A DNA stretch of 64,000 bases from Nemania diffusa (lineage: Eukaryota > Ascomycota > Sordariomycetes > Xylariales > Xylariaceae): assembly GCA_038501195.1 (NCBI GenBank), contig JBBPUQ010000010.1:2416001-2480000 (forward strand), in the 5' to 3' direction. Position 1 is the stretch's first letter, and each line of letters opens with the position of its first letter. This document shows positions 59,384 through 64,000 of this stretch, piece after piece. The notes beneath the pieces were generated by a model, which saw only the letters and a program-made list of their open reading frames with translations, did no database searches and was not told the origin of the DNA. The position numbers and the translations under genes are program-made.

Positions 59384-62301
59384 TATATTTTATTTTTAAT
59401 TTATAGTTTTTATGTTTTTTTTTTATAAAAATATATAAATTTAAATTATTTTTATAAGTTTTTTTTTATAATATATATTTTATATATTATATTTTTTGTT
59501 ATAAATAGTTTTTATTTATATTAAAACTAGCTTATAAAAAATATAAAATTAAAATAAATAGTTAAAAAATAATTAAAATTTTTTTTTTTTATATTATTTC
59601 TATTTATTTTTTTTAATATTTAAGTTTGTTAATACAAAAGCAGACTTTTTTAAATTTAGTTTTTATATCTTTTTTATTTTATTTTTTTTTTTAATATATT
59701 TAGTTTATTTATTTGTTTTTTTTTTTTTTTTTTTTATATTTATTAATTTTTATTAATAATTTATATTTTATTAATAATTAAAATTAATAATTAAATTTTT
59801 TATATTATTTATTAAAATTTTAAAAGTTTGATATTTTAGTTTTTAATTATTAAAAAATAATAGTTTTTTTTTTTATTATTTATTAAAATATTGTAGTAAT
59901 TTAAATATTTTTTTTTTATAATAATATTATATTTTATATTTATTATTAATAAAAATATATTTAAAATTGTTTTATTTTATATATAAAAATATATTTTTAA
60001 AACAATATTAATAGTTTATATAGTTTTTTTGTTATAACTTGCTATTTAAAATAATATAAATTTTATAATTATTTTAAATTTTAAATATTTTAAAATTTTT
60101 ATAACAAAATTTAATTTAATTAATAAATATATATTTACTTTTATATTAGCTAATATTTTTGTTAATAAAATAAATTTATTATTTACTATTATATAGTTTA
60201 TAAAAAAAAGGTTTTTTTTTAATAATTTTTATAAAAAATCAAATAATATTTTTTTATATTTATTTATATTTAATATTAATATATAAGTTTATTTAAAATA
60301 AAAGTTTAATTGTTTTAAGTAATATTTTTTAGTTTTTTTTTTTAATATAGTTTATATTTATTTAAATTTTATAGTTTAAACAAAAATAATATTAATATAT
60401 ATTATATTAAATTATTTAAAGTTAAATTTGCAGAAATATTTACTATTTTTATATTTTTAATTATAGTATATAAAATATTATTTTTATAAAATTAAAACTT
60501 TTGTTTAATTAAATAAAACTTTAATATAAATATAATAATTATTTAAAACTATATTTAAAATTAAAATATTTAAATGTTTTATATTATTATTTTAATATAA
60601 ATTTAATTTTATAAGTTTTTTTTTTTTTTTAAATTTTAAGTTTTTTTTTTATTTAGTTGTTTTTAAAGAATTTTTTTTTTGTTATATTTTTTAAATAATA
60701 AAATTTTTATATTATTAATAATTATATATTTAAATATAGTTATAAAAATTAATAAATATTATTTATTTATTATATAATTTTTTAATATATAATTTATTAA
60801 TTTATTTTAATAGTTTATTATATAAATTTTTTTTAAAGTTTATAAAATTGATTTAAACTATTTTAGTTTATTTAATAAATTTTATATTAAATTATATAAA
60901 TTTATTAAAGTTTTATATTTTAAAGTTTTAATATTTAATTTATATTTTTTTATATTTATTAAAGTTATAATAATAAATAAATAAATAATTTAAAACTTTA
61001 ATATTAATTTTTAAAATAATTTTTTTTTTATAGTTATTTATAATAAATACTATAATATTTTTAAAAACAAAACTTTTTATTTAATTAATAATATAATCGA
61101 TTTTTTTTAAATTTTAATTATAATAATTAATATTTTTAATTAATTTATTTTTTAATAATATAAACTAATATTTAAATTAAACTTTAATTTTGTTTTTTAT
61201 TAGTTTATTATTAATAAATATAAATAAATTAGCTATTTTTACTAAAAGTTTAGTTTTTTTTTTATAATTATAAAAGTTTTATTAATAGTTTTAAAATTAA
61301 AAATATTTTTATATTTTTATTTTTATTACTAAATTATATTAATAAAAACTAAGTTAATAATAAAAATAATTAATATAAGTTTTAAAGCTATAGCTACTAT
61401 AATTATAATTTAATTTTAAAAAACTTTAATTTAACTTTTTAAATTTATAATTTTTTTTTTATAAATGTTTATAATTTTATAAAATATAACATTTTTAAAG
61501 TTAACTTTTTAATAAATTATATTTACTTTTTATTATTTAATTTTTTTTTTTAGTTTAATTATTTAAATATATAAAAAATAAATATTTTATTTAAAAAAAT
61601 TTATTATATTTTTAAGTTTTTTTATAGTTTTTTAAACAATATTTAATTATAAAATATAATATTTAAATTTTTAATATATTGTTTTTTTAAAAGTGTTTAT
61701 TATTGCTTAAAATTATTTAAAAGTTATTAATTTATTATATTTAAACTATATTTTTTTTTGTTTTTAATAAAAAAAACAAAAACTATTTAAAAAGTTTTAT
61801 TTTAAACAATAAAATATTTAATATTAATTATTATTTTTTCGATTATATTATTATATATAGTTTTATTAATAATTATATATTGCTATTGCTTATTATATTT
61901 TTTGAAATTTTTACAAATAAATTTGAACTTTTTATAAATATTAAAAAAAAAAGTTTTTTGTTATTAAAAATATTATAATAAAACTTATTGTTATTATTTA
62001 TAATATATTTTATAATATAAATATATTTTATATAATTTTTAAACAAGCTTTAAAAGTTTTAAAATTATTAATATAATTTATTTTATTTATAATTTATTTA
62101 TATTTATAAAATAAGCTTTATTAATTTATTTTTAATAAATTATATTTGTTGTTTAGTTTTTTTATAATTAGCAATAAATACTTTATTATTAAAAATCGGT
62201 TATATTATTTTAATATATTAAAGTTAATTAATTTATTTAAAAACTTTTAAAAATTTATTGTTTTTTTAAATAGTTGAAATAAACTTTAGTTTTATAATAA
62301 A

Positions 62302-62602
62302 TACAATATTAACAATAAATTCAAAAATTAAATAATATTATATATTTTAAAAAAAAAACTAAAGTTAAAAAAACTAAAAAATAAATTTAATTTTTTTAGT
62401 TAAATTGATATATTTATATAAGTATTTTTTTATTTATTATTTTTACTTTTTTATATTTATTATTTTATTTAACTTTTAATAAGTTTATTGTTTTAAGCAA
62501 ACAATAGAATTTATTTAGTTATTTTAACTATTTACTAGTTATATTATATATATTAACTATTTCTAAAATTTATTTGTTTAAATATAAATATAGTTTGTAA
62601 TA
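62302..62602. repeat. 301-bp direct repeat, right copy (LTR-like)
   Basis: This matches 41446-41746. It starts TACAATATTAACAATAAA and ends TAGTTTGTAATA. It retains more C and G (for example AAGCAAACAATAGAATTT where the left copy has AAATAAATAATAAAATTT). It may be the partner LTR of an element interrupted by the two elements in between, or an independent copy. Confidence 0.7.
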
Positions 62603-63845
62603 GTTTTTATTTAAACTTTTTTACTATTAATTATAATATTAACAATATATTAACTTTTTAAAGCTTTTTAGTTTATTATAAAATAAAAAATAAAGTTTTA
62701 TATTATTAAAACAATTTTTGCTATAAATTTATAAACTAGCTATAAATATTAGCTTATTTTAATAATATTTATTAATAAAAGCAACATTAATAAATTTACT
62801 GCTATATATATAAATATAATAATTATAGCATATGTAGTACTTTTAAAATCAAAAGTTTTTATTTTAAATTAAAGTTTTATTTTTGAAATTTTTAAACAAA
62901 TAGCTTATAACTATATAAAACTATACTGTTACTTATTTAAATAAAAAAAACTAAATTTAAATAAAAATAGAAATATTAATTTAGCTAAATATTTATTAAA
63001 TATTAAAAAAATATATTTGTTAACAAAATAATTAAATTAATAATTTTTTAATATATTTTAAAACTAATTTATAATTAATATATAGCTACTATTAAAACTT
63101 ATTGTTATTTTAAACTTTTAATTTGTTATATTAGCTTTTTTATATATTAAATAAATATATTTTATTATTATAATATTTATAAACGATTATAAATAGTATT
63201 AAAAGTTAATAGTTTATATAATATATTTATATTATTAAATTAAATTTTAAAAATAATTAATTTTAACTGTTATTAATAGCTATAAATCAACTTTATATAA
63301 TTAAACTTTTTATTACTAATTAATAACTTTAAAATTACTAAAAAAAAAAAAAAGCTTAAAAACAAAAAAACTTTTTACAATTAATTAGCTTTTATTATAT
63401 TTTATTAAATTTAAAACTAAAGCGTTTCTTTGTTTTATTGCTAATATTTTAATAGAAGTTATATTTTTTATTAATATAAATTTTTTTTTTTAAAAAATAT
63501 AGCTATATTTAGCAAACAATAAAATATAAAGCTACTGCTGCTTATATTATAAAATCTAATCGATAACTTTATTTATTAAAAGTTGCAAAAACTAAAAATA
63601 TATAAAATAACAATGTTTTTATTATAAAATAGTAAATAAAATAATATATAAAATATAAAGCTTAATTAATTAAAACTAATGTTTACAACTATAAATTTAT
63701 TAAATTAGTATTAAAGTTATTTTATTAACTAACTAGTTAATAGAATTAAATCGAAAAATTTAATTAAAAAATTAAATTAAAAAGTTTTAATTAAACAAAT
63801 AGATTAAAAAACTAAATTAAAAAAATAAATTAAAAAGTTTTAATT

Positions 63846-64000
63846 AATTAAATTGTTTTAAACAATTAGTTAAATCAATTAAATTGTTTTAATCGATCAA
63901 TTAAATCAGTTAAATTGTTTTAATTGATTAATTAAATCAATTAAATCATTTTAATTAATTAATTTAATTAATTAAATCGTTTTAATCGATTAGTTTAATC
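63846..64000. repeat. 31-bp tandem repeat array (five units to the window edge)
   Basis: Five consecutive 31-bp units of the form AATTAAATYRTTTTAATYG + ATYARTTWAATC end exactly at the last base, so the array runs on outside. Units differ mainly by C/T and G/A. Upstream (about 63,740-63,845) a related longer-period array with ATTAAAAAGTTTTAATTAA is visible. Several units contain the palindrome ATCGAT. Confidence 0.8.

Larger units (their letters stand above)
39789..64000. mobile_element. Second AT-rich, RIP-mutated block of nested repeats, continuing past the window
   Basis: From about 39,789 to the window end the DNA is overwhelmingly A+T with stops in all frames. Surviving C is mostly in CpT. 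Three repeat structures can be defined (listed separately): an 8.1-kb gypsy-like element, a 5.9-kb LTR element and a 301-bp direct repeat on either side of them, plus a tandem array at the right edge. The remaining intervals (39.9-41.4, 41.8-44.5, 52.6-53.5, 59.4-62.3 and 62.6-63.8 kb) show no readable gene. The left margin reads CTGACCCCAGCAAATC; the right margin lies outside, so the outermost element cannot be typed. Confidence 0.75.

Noticed and set aside
20427..64000. Mitochondrial DNA or another organism's AT-rich genome misassembled here
   Set aside because: Clean target duplications, LTR pairs and transition-only divergence explain the AT content as RIP on nuclear repeats; no mitochondrial genes are visible.
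63846..64000. CRISPR array
   Set aside because: Units are contiguous 31-bp tandem copies without unique spacers, in a eukaryotic setting.

Overview
The window looks like a chromosome segment of a filamentous ascomycete (Pezizomycotina, probably a Sordariomycete; this is inference). The reasons are four spliced genes with short introns (61-203 nt) and GTRNGY..AG borders, fungal-type protein families, and a two-compartment base composition: ordinary mixed-GC DNA alternating abruptly with blocks that are more than 90 % A+T by eye. In the AT blocks surviving cytosines sit mostly before T, and copies of the same repeat differ by transitions in both directions. That is the footprint of repeat-induced point mutation (RIP).

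Layout. (1) 1-17.4 kb: mixed-GC DNA in which I can support no gene; it is peppered with short palindromic TAGGTACCTA-type motifs and microsatellites. (2) 17.5-19.3 kb, minus strand: a DHHC palmitoyltransferase of the PFA3 type, two exons, 523 aa. (3) 19.9-20.2 kb: a possible first exon of a Q/N/S-rich protein. (4) 20.4-31.5 kb: an AT block whose ends I can define to the base: a CAG...CTG 22-bp terminal inverted repeat and an 8-bp target duplication, as in hAT-type DNA transposons. A complete 7.1-kb LTR retrotransposon with its own 5-bp duplication sits inside it; removing it leaves a ~4.0-kb DNA transposon. (5) 31.5-39.8 kb: a gene island with an extended SDR-family NAD(P) protein (minus, 3 exons, 380 aa), a five-finger C2H2/C2HC protein (minus, 4 exons, 435 aa) and, divergent from it, a tail-anchored Ubc6/UBE2J-type E2 enzyme (plus, 2 exons, 305 aa). 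(6) 39.8-64.0 kb and beyond: a second AT block. It contains an 8.1-kb Ty3/gypsy-like retrotransposon (44.5-52.6 kb) whose decayed pol reading is still legible, a 5.9-kb LTR retrotransposon (53.5-59.4 kb), a 301-bp direct repeat on either side of both, and a 31-bp tandem array at the window edge.

The genes have no obvious joint pathway: membrane protein palmitoylation, ER-associated ubiquitination, a putative redox enzyme and a nucleic-acid-binding candidate are housekeeping or singleton genes on an island between transposon graveyards. The most informative structure is the nesting of elements, which gives a relative order of insertions and of RIP. All boundaries and splice sites were read by eye; no alignment or database search was run.
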